Below the pieces are notes generated by a model. It did not search any database. It was not told the origin of the DNA and saw only the letters and a list, made by a program, of their open reading frames with translations. Positions 45,801 to 54,703 of a DNA stretch of 64,000 nucleotides are shown piece after piece. Source of the stretch: Dyadobacter chenwenxiniae (GTDB taxonomy: Bacteria > Bacteroidota > Bacteroidia > Cytophagales > Spirosomataceae). Both the position numbers and the translations under genes were made by a program. The DNA lies in contig NZ_CP094997.1 of NCBI RefSeq assembly GCF_022869785.1, positions 1,860,001-1,924,000 on the forward strand, written 5' to 3'. Positions within the stretch are counted from its first letter, which is position 1, and each line of letters starts with the position of its first letter.

Positions 45801-46059
45801 TTGCAACTTTTCCTTTATTCTCGGGCAAGTCGCTATAAGCAGCCTCCTGAATGTCAAGCCTTAAACCGGCTTTCTGCTTCGCCTTATCCGGTCCGTGGCA
45901 AGCAAAACACTTGTCCGATAACACGGGTTTTACGTGCTGATTATAATCCAGCTTTTCGGGCAGTTCTTCATATGCGAGCTGCACATCCTCGGGCAGATCA
46001 GGCTGACAAGAGAACAAAGCAACCGTAAATCCGAAGAAAAGTATGGTTTTGAGCGTCAT
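42826..46059 (-). CDS. Planctomycete-type cytochrome plus LamG plus DUF1549/DUF1553 lipoprotein
   Basis: 1077 residues from MTLKTILFFGFTVALFSC (lipobox, Cys18); the ATG at 46080 is seven codons earlier. The N-terminal PSCyt1 domain has a CFACH c-type heme site near 50-54. DUF1549/PSCyt2 follows (about 160-365, DRLMRSPHYGEKMAVDWLDLARFAD). A LamG/concanavalin-like insert lies at about 440-660. DUF1553/PSD1 makes up the rest (NPLTARVAVNRFWQNYFG and NRLTAEMIRDNAL). The heme suggests electron transfer in the periplasm; the reaction is unknown. Confidence 0.9.
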   Translation of the reverse strand: MTLKTILFFGFTVALFSCQPDLPEDVQLAYEELPEKLDYNQHVKPVLSDKCFACHGPDKAKQKAGLRLDIQEAAYSDLPENKGKVAINPGDLKNSEVFHRILSQDPEYMMPTPASHLNLSAKEKAILVKWIRDGAAYKPHWAFVKPEKTEVPEVKSKDWTKNPIDNFILAKLETENFKPSAEAGKELLLRRLSLDLTGLPPTIAEIDAFLNDKSGNAYEKQVDRLMRSPHYGEKMAVDWLDLARFADSHGYTVDRLRDMSPYRDWVIGAFNRNFPYDKFLHWQLAGDLMPRPTRDMLIATAFNRNHQQNMEGGIIEEEFQTEYVVDRTNTFGDAMLGISVGCAKCHDHKYDPVSQKNYYELFSFFNNVKEAGQISWDDALPTPTLMLPTEEQEKMLKFLKARETEQQGMVSQSKNNDQAGFEKWLDGGGLKKLAHDKIPSAGLQAHFSFDKNTLARQNLTNDINSKQAGIMKRESGMTGDKPVFETHGEGYAMRFDGDVYLDLNQIGVFRRSEPFSVGIWVNVPKEMKEGVILHKSQAERLYNFRGYHLYLKNNKLELNMAHTAPSNAVAKVSKSDVPRGKWIQLTITYDGSSKAAGFKLFMDGAEVAMETEMDQLTKDILFKSKVQPGLQVGAWWRGNGFKNGLADDIVVYNRALTPFEIEILAGKNEWKAIASSDKNTMSDKQLNVLKDYYLSAVSQSVIDAEKDLRKIRTVLADSAEQIRELMVMQEMPKRKKAHVLLRGNYDAFGEEVFPNTPKSILAFPKTLPRNRYGLAQWLTSKDNPLTARVAVNRFWQNYFGTGLVKTTEDFGNQGEMPSHPELLDWLAIEFQESGWNVKKLNKLIVMSATYRQRSDASPEIREKDPENRLLSHSPANRLTAEMIRDNALAASGLINKKIGGKSVKPYQPEGLWEINNTHYQRDSGDAVYRRSLYVITKRSVPNPTLSTFDATSRSFCVVRRQKTNTPLQALVTLNDPTFNEAMKVMGQQMAAARNANDAIITSYRKLTGRKPSQKEVFLLAELHKKQLEKFRKNPGKAAGWLAEGQFVSDKKMDFALIAAHAVVASTILNSDASLTKR

Positions 46060-46087
46060 ATGCATACCGATTTTAGTCAATTTTCAT

Positions 46088-46111
46088 TTAGGATTCAAAG
46101 TTTAATCCTAA
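46088..46111. promoter_or_regulatory. Palindrome between the DUF1553 and YdjC genes
   Basis: Perfect 8-base arms TTAGGATT and AATCCTAA are separated by 8 bases. It lies 29 bases upstream of the DUF1553 start and just upstream of the plus-strand -7 element. A dimeric regulator could control both genes. Confidence 0.45.
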
Positions 46112-46127
46112 ATTTTTCTCTAATTCC

Positions 46128-46135
46128 TATATTTG
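46128..46135 (+). promoter_or_regulatory. -7 element for the YdjC-type deacetylase gene
   Basis: TATATTTG matches TAnnTTTG exactly, 82 bases before the ATG at 46217. No clear -33 TTG. Confidence 0.45.
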
Positions 46136-46216
46136 CTTTGTAGCCATCGGGCTGACACATCATTCTTTTTATTTATAAAAAAGATTCCATATCCATAACT
46201 GCCTGTCGGTAAACCC

Positions 46217-47059
46217 ATGAAACGAATTTATCTCTTTCTCCTCATTTTTGTCTTTACACTTGCGGCTTATGCACAGCAATCGCCCAGGCTTATTGTCCGC
46301 GGCGATGACATGGGTTATTCACACTCAGGCAACCTGGCGCTTTTGAAATGTTTCAAAGAGGGATTTCAGACTTCCATTGAGGTAATCGTTCCGTCGCCGT
46401 GGTTTCCGGAGGCGGTGCAGATGCTGAAAGACAATCCGGGAGCTGATATCGGCATACACCTTGCGCTTACCAGCGAGTGGGATAACGTGAAATGGAGACC
46501 GGTTTCGGATTGTCCAAGCCTTTGTGATGAAGATGGCTATTTTTACCCTATGGTGCGCGCGAACAAAAATTATCCCAAACGTGCGATCATGGAAAATAGC
46601 TGGAAGATCGAAGATGTGGAAAAAGAATTCAGGGCGCAGATTGAGCTGGCTTTGAAAAAACTGCCGACTATCACCCACTTGTCGTCGCATATGGGCTGCA
46701 CAGGCATTTCAGAGGAAGTAAGGGCTTTGACCAAAAGGCTTTCAAAAGAATACAAAATCCCTATCGATCCCGAGCCGGTCGATGTTAGCTATGTAAGTTA
46801 TGAAGGACCGCACAAGACTTCTGAACAAAAAATAGAAAGCTTCCTTAAAATGCTGGACAAGCTTCAGCCTGGCAAAACTTACATGTTTGTAGACCATCCA
46901 GGGCTCAATGATGCGGAGTTACAGGCAATTCATCACATTGGTTACGAAGATGTTGCCGCGGACCGCCAGGGCGTGACCGATCTGTTCACGAGCGCCAGGG
47001 TAAAAGCGGCTATTAAAGAAAAGAAGATCGCATTGATTGGTTACAGGGATTTGAAATGA
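46217..47059 (+). CDS. Secreted YdjC/ChbG-family carbohydrate deacetylase
   Basis: 280 residues. Signal peptide MKRIYLFLLIFVFTLAAYAQ. IVRGDDMGYSHSGNLALLKC (about 25-44) is the YdjC metal-binding Asp pair. The His ligands are in IGIHLAL and LSSHMGC. The family removes acetyl groups from chitooligosaccharides or similar amino sugars; secretion suggests a periplasmic glycan. It is divergent from the DUF1553 gene. Confidence 0.92.
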   Translation: MKRIYLFLLIFVFTLAAYAQQSPRLIVRGDDMGYSHSGNLALLKCFKEGFQTSIEVIVPSPWFPEAVQMLKDNPGADIGIHLALTSEWDNVKWRPVSDCPSLCDEDGYFYPMVRANKNYPKRAIMENSWKIEDVEKEFRAQIELALKKLPTITHLSSHMGCTGISEEVRALTKRLSKEYKIPIDPEPVDVSYVSYEGPHKTSEQKIESFLKMLDKLQPGKTYMFVDHPGLNDAELQAIHHIGYEDVAADRQGVTDLFTSARVKAAIKEKKIALIGYRDLK

Positions 47060-47076
47060 GCCTGCAATAACTATTC

Positions 47077-47109
47077 AGACTTCCCAAGTCTTGCAGACTT
47101 GGAAAGTCT
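47077..47109. repeat. Hairpin after the YdjC gene
   Basis: AGACTTCCCAAGTCT and AGACTTGGAAAGTCT form a 15-position stem with one C/A mismatch around a TGC loop. No T-run follows. It looks like one of the Bacteroidota intergenic palindromic repeats and might cap the 3' end. Confidence 0.6.
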
Positions 47110-47232
47110 CAGCCCGGCTCTCCATCTGTACAAACGCTTCATCCATCCCGTTTAATCAAGCCTTTATCATAAATTATTAAAAGGTTTTTTTATTCCGTTG
47201 CATTTTTATGGCGAAAATACAATCCCATAACA

Positions 47233-49785
47233 ATGATAAAACTTCTGCTTTCTTCACTCATCATCCTGGCCACCTTCGTTTCCCCTGCAATTGCACAATT
47301 TCCAGGAGCCGGCGGAACAGCACAGCCCAAGGCATTACCCGGCACAGCCGGTGATCAAAGCCCGAAAGGAAATGCAAAATTATCCGGTTCCATCGTGGAT
47401 TCTTCTTCCGCAAAAGGCATTGAATTTGCAAGCATAGCACTTTACAGCAAAGCAAGCGGCCAGGCCGTCGACGGAACGGTTGCCGATGAAAACGGCAAAT
47501 TTACATTATCCAAACTGGCGGCAGGCGAATACAAGGTTCTGATTTCATTTATCGGATTTGTAAATAAAACAATAGATAACATTGCAATCGCCAAAGGCCA
47601 GGACCTTAATCTGGGCGTCATCTCCCTGTCGTCGAACATCAAAACATTAAACGAAGTTACCGTTACCGGACAAGCCGCTTTGATCGAAGAAAAAGTAGAC
47701 AGGCTTGTTTACAATGCGGAAAAAGACATTACGGCAAAAGGGGGCGACGCAACAGATATTTTGAGGAAAGTGCCGCTTCTGACGGTCGATCTGGATGGTA
47801 ATGTTTCCTTGCGCGGAAGTCAGAATATCCGCGTGCTGGTCAACAATAAGCCCAGTACGATCATTGCCAACAGCGTTGCGGATGCATTAAAACAGATCCC
47901 AGCCGATCAGATCAAATCGGTGGAAGTGATCACCAGCCCGTCTGCCAAATACGATGCGGAAGGTTCCGGCGGGATCATTAACATTATCACCAAGAAAAAC
48001 AGCTTGCAGGGATTGAACCTCAATATCGATTCCGGCATAGGAAACCGCGGTTCCATTCTTTCTTTAAATGGGGGTTACCGAAAAGGAAAAGCAGGTTTCA
48101 CGATCGGTGGGTTCGGGCGCGGCATGTATAACACGATCACGAAAACCACCCTTGAACAAACAAGCATCGTGAATGATGTGTCGACAGTCACACGCCAGAC
48201 AGGCGACGGATCGAGCCGTGGGTTGTTTGGAAACTACAACCTGGGTTTTGACTATGATCTGGCAAAAAATCAGAGTATTACCGCAGGCGTTCGTTACGGT
48301 GTGCGTAACTTCCGCAGTCAGCAGGATTTGATCACGCGCATCACGAAAACGGGTGAAATGGACTTGAACTCTGCCCGTAATGTGGATGCGAAAAACCTTT
48401 CGGGGACCATTGATGCAAATATTGATTACCTGCATACATTCAAACCACAGCAGGAATGGAGCATATCTACACTTTACAGCCGCAATGACCTGACCAATGA
48501 TTTTGATGCAGATATTTTGAATGGAAGCAGCGAGCTCATCAACCGTCAGCGCAATTTGAACAAAAGCATTAACCAGGAATTTACATTACAATCTGATTAT
48601 CAAACGCCTATCAAGAAGAATCAGATGCTGGAATTCGGTGGAAAGGGCATTATCAGGGAAGTTACCAGTGCATACAATTTCCTGACCGCTAAGCCATCCG
48701 GTGATTTTCGTCCTGAACTGGATCAGCCGGCCGGCGATTTGACCTATCACCAGAACATTGCAGCAGGTTATACTTCCTATACTTATACAACCAAAAAACG
48801 CTACACATTCAAGGGCGGCTTGCGTTATGAGCATACTTTTATTGATGCCAGCACAAATGAAGGAACCGTTGGTGTGGGTAATTATGGCGTGCTGGTGCCT
48901 AGTGTTAATGCTTCCAAAACATTCAAAGGAACAACAGTGAAATTGGGTTACAACCGCAGAATACAGCGTCCGGGTTTACAGCAGCTCAACCCGAACTTCA
49001 ACTCAGCCAACCCGCAGAACATCACCATTGGTAACCCCGAACTGAGACCGGAACTGACCAACAACTTTGAACTGGGATTAAGCAAAAATATTAAGAAAAC
49101 TTTCATCAATGCGACATTCTTCGGCCGCGTGACCAACAACGCGATCACACAAGTGCGCCAGCCATCGGATACGCTCGCAGGATCGATCATTACCACTTAC
49201 GAAAACATCGGAAAGCAACATGCTTATGGTCTTAACTTGTTTGCAAATGTGGCCGCAACTTCAAAAATCAGCTTTGGGGTTTTCTCAAACATATTTTATA
49301 CCACATTAACCGGCCAGACGCTGGAAAAAGGCGTTTCGAGAACATTGGAAAACACAGGTTTTGTTGTGAGCGGCGGCGTGTTCTCCCAGGCAACATTCAA
49401 AAACGGCTGGGGGGCACAGGCGTTCGGTTTTATGCAGGGCAACCAGGTTCAGCTGCAAGGGCATATGGGCGGATTTGGGTTTTATACCGTGGGTGTGAAA
49501 AAGGAATTTGCCGACAAAAAAGCAAGCTTGGGATTGGCAGCCGAAAACTTCCTGAGCAGACGTTTCAAAATGCACACGGAACTGACCTCGCCGGATTTCA
49601 ACCAGGTTAATGATATTTTCATGTATAATCGCGGTGTAAGGCTGACATTCACTTACAAAATCGGGAAGATGACCATGGACGCTCCGAAACGCAAAGCGAA
49701 GTCTGTCAACAACGACGACGTGAAGAGTGAAGGCAGCGGGCAATCAGGCCCGGCTCCCGCAGGTGGCGGAAATGCGCCCCGGTAG
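47233..49785 (+). CDS. TonB-dependent outer-membrane receptor (non-SusC)
   Basis: 850 residues. Signal peptide MIKLLLSSLIILATFVSPAIA, then a Gly/Pro-rich linker. The CarboxypepD-regulatory-like beta-sandwich is at about 48-135 (ENGKFTLSKLAAGEYKVLISF). A plug domain follows at about 160-250 (VDLDGNVSLRGSQNIRVLVN, AEGSGGIINIITKKN). The 22-strand barrel continues to about 820 and is of the OMP_b-brl_3 type. The C-terminus has a polar Gly/Ser/Pro tail. The ligand is unknown. Transcription may continue into the LolA-like gene 65 bases on. Confidence 0.9.
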   Translation: MIKLLLSSLIILATFVSPAIAQFPGAGGTAQPKALPGTAGDQSPKGNAKLSGSIVDSSSAKGIEFASIALYSKASGQAVDGTVADENGKFTLSKLAAGEYKVLISFIGFVNKTIDNIAIAKGQDLNLGVISLSSNIKTLNEVTVTGQAALIEEKVDRLVYNAEKDITAKGGDATDILRKVPLLTVDLDGNVSLRGSQNIRVLVNNKPSTIIANSVADALKQIPADQIKSVEVITSPSAKYDAEGSGGIINIITKKNSLQGLNLNIDSGIGNRGSILSLNGGYRKGKAGFTIGGFGRGMYNTITKTTLEQTSIVNDVSTVTRQTGDGSSRGLFGNYNLGFDYDLAKNQSITAGVRYGVRNFRSQQDLITRITKTGEMDLNSARNVDAKNLSGTIDANIDYLHTFKPQQEWSISTLYSRNDLTNDFDADILNGSSELINRQRNLNKSINQEFTLQSDYQTPIKKNQMLEFGGKGIIREVTSAYNFLTAKPSGDFRPELDQPAGDLTYHQNIAAGYTSYTYTTKKRYTFKGGLRYEHTFIDASTNEGTVGVGNYGVLVPSVNASKTFKGTTVKLGYNRRIQRPGLQQLNPNFNSANPQNITIGNPELRPELTNNFELGLSKNIKKTFINATFFGRVTNNAITQVRQPSDTLAGSIITTYENIGKQHAYGLNLFANVAATSKISFGVFSNIFYTTLTGQTLEKGVSRTLENTGFVVSGGVFSQATFKNGWGAQAFGFMQGNQVQLQGHMGGFGFYTVGVKKEFADKKASLGLAAENFLSRRFKMHTELTSPDFNQVNDIFMYNRGVRLTFTYKIGKMTMDAPKRKAKSVNNDDVKSEGSGQSGPAPAGGGNAPR

Positions 49786-49850
49786 TTAATTCAATATCAA
49801 TGCTTTAATAGAAAAAAGACAAACTAATTTAACTCCAAATAACCTTACAT

Positions 49851-50567
49851 ATGAAAACAACCAAATTGTTCGTCGCTTTTGCAGCGGCTTTGATCTCGGC
49901 AGGCTCTTACGCGCAAACAGTCGATGAAATCGTAGACAAGCACGTGGCTGCTTTGGGCGGAATGGATAAAATTAAGGCAGTTAATACGGTCATTACCGAG
50001 CGTTCGCTCGCCGTGCAGGGTATGGAAATCCCTACCAAAACGGTTCTTGTGGTTGGGAAATCGCTTCGTAACGAGTCGACCGTTATGGGTAATGCCATGG
50101 TGCAGGTGGTGGACGATTCCAAAGGCTGGATGATCCGGCCAACGCAAATGGGTGGCACGGGAGAGCCCGAGGATATGCCAGCCGATCAGCTGAAACAGCA
50201 AATTGCATCACTTGATCCCTTCGGTGGACTTGTTAATTACAAAGAAAAAGGAAATAAAGTAGAACTTGTGGGCAAAGAGAAGCTCGACAAAAAAGACGTT
50301 TACCACCTCAAAGTCACTTCAAAAGAAGGAACGACGATGGATGAATATCTGGATGCGGAAACGTATCTCGTAAGCAAGGTAAAAGTGGACATGAATGGGC
50401 AGAGCGGTGAAATTGACTTGTCGGACTACAAAGAGGTAGAAGGCGTTAAATTCCCGAACACGATGGACATTACCAATGCGCAAATGGGCACTATGTCCTT
50501 CATTACCAGCAAAGTTTCGGTTAATACGCCTGTTGACGCGGCCATTTTCAAGAAACCCGTTAAATAA
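49851..50567 (+). CDS. LolA-like periplasmic protein
   Basis: 238 residues. Signal peptide MKTTKLFVAFAAALISAGSYAQ. The mature chain begins VDEIVDKHVAALGGMDKIKAVNTV, the helix pair seen in outer-membrane lipoprotein sorting proteins. It continues as a half-barrel of antiparallel strands (VELVGKEKLDKKDVYHLKVT, SGEIDLSDYKEVEGVKFPNT). The fold suggests lipid or lipoprotein handling. It ends at a terminator. Confidence 0.8.
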   Translation: MKTTKLFVAFAAALISAGSYAQTVDEIVDKHVAALGGMDKIKAVNTVITERSLAVQGMEIPTKTVLVVGKSLRNESTVMGNAMVQVVDDSKGWMIRPTQMGGTGEPEDMPADQLKQQIASLDPFGGLVNYKEKGNKVELVGKEKLDKKDVYHLKVTSKEGTTMDEYLDAETYLVSKVKVDMNGQSGEIDLSDYKEVEGVKFPNTMDITNAQMGTMSFITSKVSVNTPVDAAIFKKPVK

Positions 50568-50591
50568 AACCAACGGTTAAGAAATGCAAAA

Positions 50592-50621
50592 GGCATCGGA
50601 AATCATTCCGGTGCCTTTTTT
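50592..50621 (+). terminator. Rho-independent terminator of the LolA-like gene
   Basis: A 10-bp stem with one G-T pair (GGCATCGGAA with TTCCGGTGCC), an ATCA loop and six T residues, 25 bases after the stop. Confidence 0.88.
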
Positions 50622-50744
50622 GCTTATAATCAATGCCTTCCGAATTGTTGACCAAACAAATAAATACCGGATAAAGTAAAATGAAGCCAAAAAAATCTTA
50701 ATATTTACTAATTGCGCACCCTGCCAGAGCGTGGTCGTTTGAAT

Positions 50745-53324
50745 ATGTGTACACGTTTGAAGATTGTTTTTGTCCTGCTCGCATTCCAGTTCTTTTACGG
50801 GATGGTCAATTTATGCCCTGCGCAATCGTATGGCCTTGGTTTTGAAAGTTATGAATCGGTGCAGGATAAAAGGACCGGCCTGGACCTCTCGCCTGACAAG
50901 ACATTTTGCTTTGACAATAATTTTGAGCTTTCCTTCGAAGTTTCCTTTCTTAAACACAAGAAGAACTACTTCGGCTATATCGTGCGGCTCATCGAAAATG
51001 ACCGGCAGAACATTGATATCCTATATGACAATTCTTCCCTGAATAAGGACCGCTTCAAAGTGGTAATCGGCGATAAATTCTCCAAAATCGCCTTCGACAT
51101 TGACGAAATCCCGCTTTACGAAAACTGGAACAGCATAAGACTGATATTTAACAAAGACGCTGAAACACTCACTGTTTTTAGCGGAACGCGGCAATTCAGG
51201 CAGGCCATTGCACTGGAAAAGAACGGCTGTTTTAAAATTCTTTTTGGGGCTAATAAATATAAAAACTTCAACACCACGGACGTCCCGCCGATGAAAATCC
51301 GCAACATTGCCATTAAGGAGAGCGGAGAGGAAAAATATCACTGGAACCTCGACGAAATGAGCGGCGCAAAAGCAATCGGGACCGCAAAAAATACCGATGG
51401 CCTCGTTGCTAATCCACTATGGATCAAAAAGATGCATTATGAATGGCAGCCGCTGCAAACGTTCGTCATACAAGGCCCCGCCCGGGTTACCTGCGACCAA
51501 ACCACCGGGATGGTCTACATTGTTGGCACCGATACGTTAACGACGCACCGCATTTCAAGCAATCAGGTGAAACGCATTCCTTACCAGTCTGGGAAGCAGC
51601 CGCTTTTCATGGATAACCAAGTGCTGTATGAAAAGTCTACAAACAGTATTTACAATCTTTTTATCAACGAAAAACAGGTTTCGCATTTCGATACATTAAG
51701 CAGCAAATGGGATAAGAGCGACTTGAAGGCTGAATTGAAAACGCATTTTCTGCACGCGAACAAGTTTTATTCCAAACCCGACTCAACGATCTACATTTTA
51801 GGAGGTTATGGACATTTGGAATATAAAAACACCATTCAAAAATATCATTTGGGCACTGGAAACTGGTCGCAAACCAGTCCGCAGGACAGCACTTTCGGGC
51901 CACGCTATTTAGCAGCTGCCGGCGCAGCATCGGACGGGGCATACCTGATGGGCGGTTATGGAAGTGTAACGGGCCGGCAGATCTTGAACCCGCGCAATTG
52001 GTATGACCTTATTTTTTTCAATGCTAAAACGCGTTTGTTTAAAAAAATCTATGATCTGAAAATCCCGCAGGACGATTTTGTTTTTGCCAACTCCATGATC
52101 GTCAAGGAAAAAGAAAACGCTTACTATGCGCTGATTTTCCCGAAAGATAAATTCAACTCCGCATTACAGCTGATCACAGGTTCGCTTTCCAGGCCGGAAT
52201 ATAAGGTCGTTGGCTCAAAAATTCCGTTTGAATTTGTCGATACAGAATCGTTTGCAGATCTGTTTTTTGATGAATCAACGGGCAGGTTTGTGGCCGTCAC
52301 GCTTTTCAGGACGGATCAGAATCAGACTAAGGTTTCCATTTATTCGCTCTTTTCACCGCCATTGGAAACGGCCCCTGCCGTTAAGCAGGCTTCCGCAAAG
52401 TCCGAAAATATGCTCTGTATCATCGGGGCTCTGGTTGCAGTTATTGCCGGCGTTTACTTTTACAGACGCCGCAAACCGTCTCAGGCGGCCGCCAAAGTTG
52501 TTCCAGCCCCGATTGAACCATTCAAGCCCGCGGAAGTCACGTTTTCTCCCGCTCCTATCACGGAATTTGCTAAAAAAAGCATTGAAACGAAGGCAATGCC
52601 GCTTCATAGCAGTATTATGCTGTTTGGTAACCTGCAATTATTTGATGATCAGGGGACCGAAATCACAAGGTTATTCACGCCTTTACTCAAAGAGCTCTTT
52701 CTTGTGATCCTGTTACATTCCGTCCGTCGCGAAGGAATCAGTTCTGAGAAATTAAAGGAGCTGTTGTGGTTTGATAAATCATCTGAAAGCGCACGAAACA
52801 ACCGGGCAGTTAACATTGCGAAGCTGAAAGGGATTTTGGACAAACTGAAATGGTGTCACATTTCCAAAGAGAGCGGATACTGGCGGGTTAACATTGATTA
52901 TGAGCAAATTCACGTCGATTATGCGGAATATTTAAAGCTCGTTTCGGATAAGCGCTTGCTTTCCAAACAGGACATTTTCGACCTGTCACAAATTAGTAAG
53001 CGCGGAACATTCCTGGCCGATCTGGAATATGAGTGGTTGGACAGTTTCAAATCCGAGATCTCCAACGAGATCGTGGATGCTTATTTGCGCTATGCAACTT
53101 CGGTGAAAATTGCGGATGATCCCGAATTCATGATCAAAGTGGCCAATTACATCTTCTATTTTGACCCGGTGAACGAAGAAGCGATGACCATCAAGTGCAA
53201 AGCTTTGGCACTTTTGGGCAAGCACTCCCTGGCAAAAACCACTTTTGAAAATTTTGCCAGAGAGTACATGCGGATTTACGGGGAAGAGTTTCGGAAAGAC
53301 ATGCCGGAAGTTTTGCATTCCTAG
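50745..53324 (+). CDS. Transmembrane sensor with LamG/kelch-like outer part and SARP/BTAD-like output
   Basis: 859 residues from MCTRLKIVFVLLAFQFFYG; the TTG at 50712 is rejected because the signal peptide starts at this ATG. The LamG-like sandwich is at about 30-185. A kelch-like run of GG/Gly-Tyr repeats is at about 225-530 (YILGGYGHLEYKN, YLMGGYGSV). One TM helix is at about 556-575, followed by a Pro/Ala linker. From about 620 a winged-helix (MLFGNLQLF, LTPLLKELFLVILL) and a BTAD-like helical domain resemble SARP regulators. This order is that of a one-component membrane regulator that senses an external glycan or ligand. It converges on the GH71/99-like gene. Confidence 0.8.
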   Translation: MCTRLKIVFVLLAFQFFYGMVNLCPAQSYGLGFESYESVQDKRTGLDLSPDKTFCFDNNFELSFEVSFLKHKKNYFGYIVRLIENDRQNIDILYDNSSLNKDRFKVVIGDKFSKIAFDIDEIPLYENWNSIRLIFNKDAETLTVFSGTRQFRQAIALEKNGCFKILFGANKYKNFNTTDVPPMKIRNIAIKESGEEKYHWNLDEMSGAKAIGTAKNTDGLVANPLWIKKMHYEWQPLQTFVIQGPARVTCDQTTGMVYIVGTDTLTTHRISSNQVKRIPYQSGKQPLFMDNQVLYEKSTNSIYNLFINEKQVSHFDTLSSKWDKSDLKAELKTHFLHANKFYSKPDSTIYILGGYGHLEYKNTIQKYHLGTGNWSQTSPQDSTFGPRYLAAAGAASDGAYLMGGYGSVTGRQILNPRNWYDLIFFNAKTRLFKKIYDLKIPQDDFVFANSMIVKEKENAYYALIFPKDKFNSALQLITGSLSRPEYKVVGSKIPFEFVDTESFADLFFDESTGRFVAVTLFRTDQNQTKVSIYSLFSPPLETAPAVKQASAKSENMLCIIGALVAVIAGVYFYRRRKPSQAAAKVVPAPIEPFKPAEVTFSPAPITEFAKKSIETKAMPLHSSIMLFGNLQLFDDQGTEITRLFTPLLKELFLVILLHSVRREGISSEKLKELLWFDKSSESARNNRAVNIAKLKGILDKLKWCHISKESGYWRVNIDYEQIHVDYAEYLKLVSDKRLLSKQDIFDLSQISKRGTFLADLEYEWLDSFKSEISNEIVDAYLRYATSVKIADDPEFMIKVANYIFYFDPVNEEAMTIKCKALALLGKHSLAKTTFENFAREYMRIYGEEFRKDMPEVLHS

Positions 53325-53342
53325 CGCGCATTTCCAATCCCC

Positions 53343-54653
53343 TCAAAGCGGTCGTTCAGGTTTCTTAGCGCTGAACCCCGGTTCACCGTGAAACCACTTC
53401 GCGCCTTGCCCTGTGAGCCATAGATAATGGTCTGTTTTGAGATCGGGCTCGATGCCTACAAACTTCCCGTCGGCATTTTCAGGAAGTTCCCCTTCCCGCC
53501 TGCATTTAAAAATGGCAGTGCCTTCGTCTACCTCATCAAACATTGCTACGTACAATGCTTCTGCGCCCGATAGTTTGGCGCCTGCGATTTGTTGCCATAA
53601 AAAGTCGCCTTTCCCGCGCGGGATCTGGTTATAGAGCGATTTGTCGTTCTTCAAATTACCCCAGCTAAAACCCGGAAAAACAAGCGGCGCATAATCCAGA
53701 TTATTCGCTTTACACCAGGCAATGTCGGCAGGCAGGTTCGGACCAGCGACGTCCGTGTAAGTGGATGCATTATAACGGCCAACCGCCCACGGCATCACCA
53801 CGTCCACACTTTTGACAACTGTATGCAGCAATGTTGAGTTTTCCGTATCCTTTCCAAGGCTACGCCAATAGTAAGGCACACCGAGGAGGATCGAAGCTTT
53901 TTTCGTCGGCCCTTTCACTTTTTCCACCAGCTTCTGAATGTCCGCAATAGTGTATTTACGCCCATCATTGAAACCCACGCCCCAGATCGCCAACATAGGA
54001 CGGCCGCTATGGCGCAGATATTGCGGGTTTTCCTTGTTATCAAATAGCTTGAATGTGCTTTGCAATTCTTCCCAATCCTTCACAATAAAGTCCATATCCG
54101 CAGATGTTGAACCGCTCAGATCGTACATGACGCTGATCGCCCGGCCGTATTTTTTGGAAGCTTTCAATGCATTGGCAAGCACTTTATTGAAATGCTTTTT
54201 ACCACTTTCCCCTTTCACTTCGGACACAAAACGCTGCATATAAACGCCGTCAATGCCATGCTCTTTCATCCATTTGAAATGCAGATCCACGCTTTCTTCG
54301 TCATAAGGGCTGTAAACCTGCGCCGGTTCACCGTTTTTGTATTTAAAAGATGTTTTATATGTTTTAGAATAATCCGTTACATCCGGCCAAAAGTCAATCG
54401 AAGTCGCTCCGGGCTCGAACTTCCCGGCTTTCTGATAATGATGCCAACCGCGCCCCGCGCCATCACCCTCGGCCGTAAACCAGCCCTGGTAACCCGCCAT
54501 GACCAAGCCTTTGTAGCTTTTGAACAGCACGCCAGTCTCATCGTATCTGACTTCTTCAATGGGTTCAGGATCAATAGGTTGTTTGACATTTTCTGCACCA
54601 TTGCAGCTGAATGAAAGAAAAGGTAAGAGTATCAGGAAGTCTAAAAATTTCAT
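53343..54653 (-). CDS. GH71/99-like lipoprotein glycosidase
   Basis: 436 residues. The lipobox FLSFSC gives Cys17 as the lipidated residue. The domain starts LVMAGYQGWFTAEGDGAGRGW, with FWPDVTDY and EHGIDGVYMQRFV following, the pattern of GH71/99-type TIM barrels (endo-alpha-mannanase-related). The acidic pair near AMFDEVDEG (about 385) could be catalytic, but I cannot fix the residues. Close to susC/susD and DUF3823, it is the hydrolytic arm of the locus. Confidence 0.83.
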   Translation of the reverse strand: MKFLDFLILLPFLSFSCNGAENVKQPIDPEPIEEVRYDETGVLFKSYKGLVMAGYQGWFTAEGDGAGRGWHHYQKAGKFEPGATSIDFWPDVTDYSKTYKTSFKYKNGEPAQVYSPYDEESVDLHFKWMKEHGIDGVYMQRFVSEVKGESGKKHFNKVLANALKASKKYGRAISVMYDLSGSTSADMDFIVKDWEELQSTFKLFDNKENPQYLRHSGRPMLAIWGVGFNDGRKYTIADIQKLVEKVKGPTKKASILLGVPYYWRSLGKDTENSTLLHTVVKSVDVVMPWAVGRYNASTYTDVAGPNLPADIAWCKANNLDYAPLVFPGFSWGNLKNDKSLYNQIPRGKGDFLWQQIAGAKLSGAEALYVAMFDEVDEGTAIFKCRREGELPENADGKFVGIEPDLKTDHYLWLTGQGAKWFHGEPGFSAKKPERPL

Positions 54654-54703
54654 AGTTAAAGGTTTAGTTTAAAATCCATGCATTTGATGGATTGAAATCC
54701 CCT

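Noticed and set aside
50712..50744. TTG start 11 codons upstream for the SARP-like regulator
   Set aside because: The signal peptide begins at the ATG at 50745, and the upstream residues (charged, Pro-containing) would spoil it.
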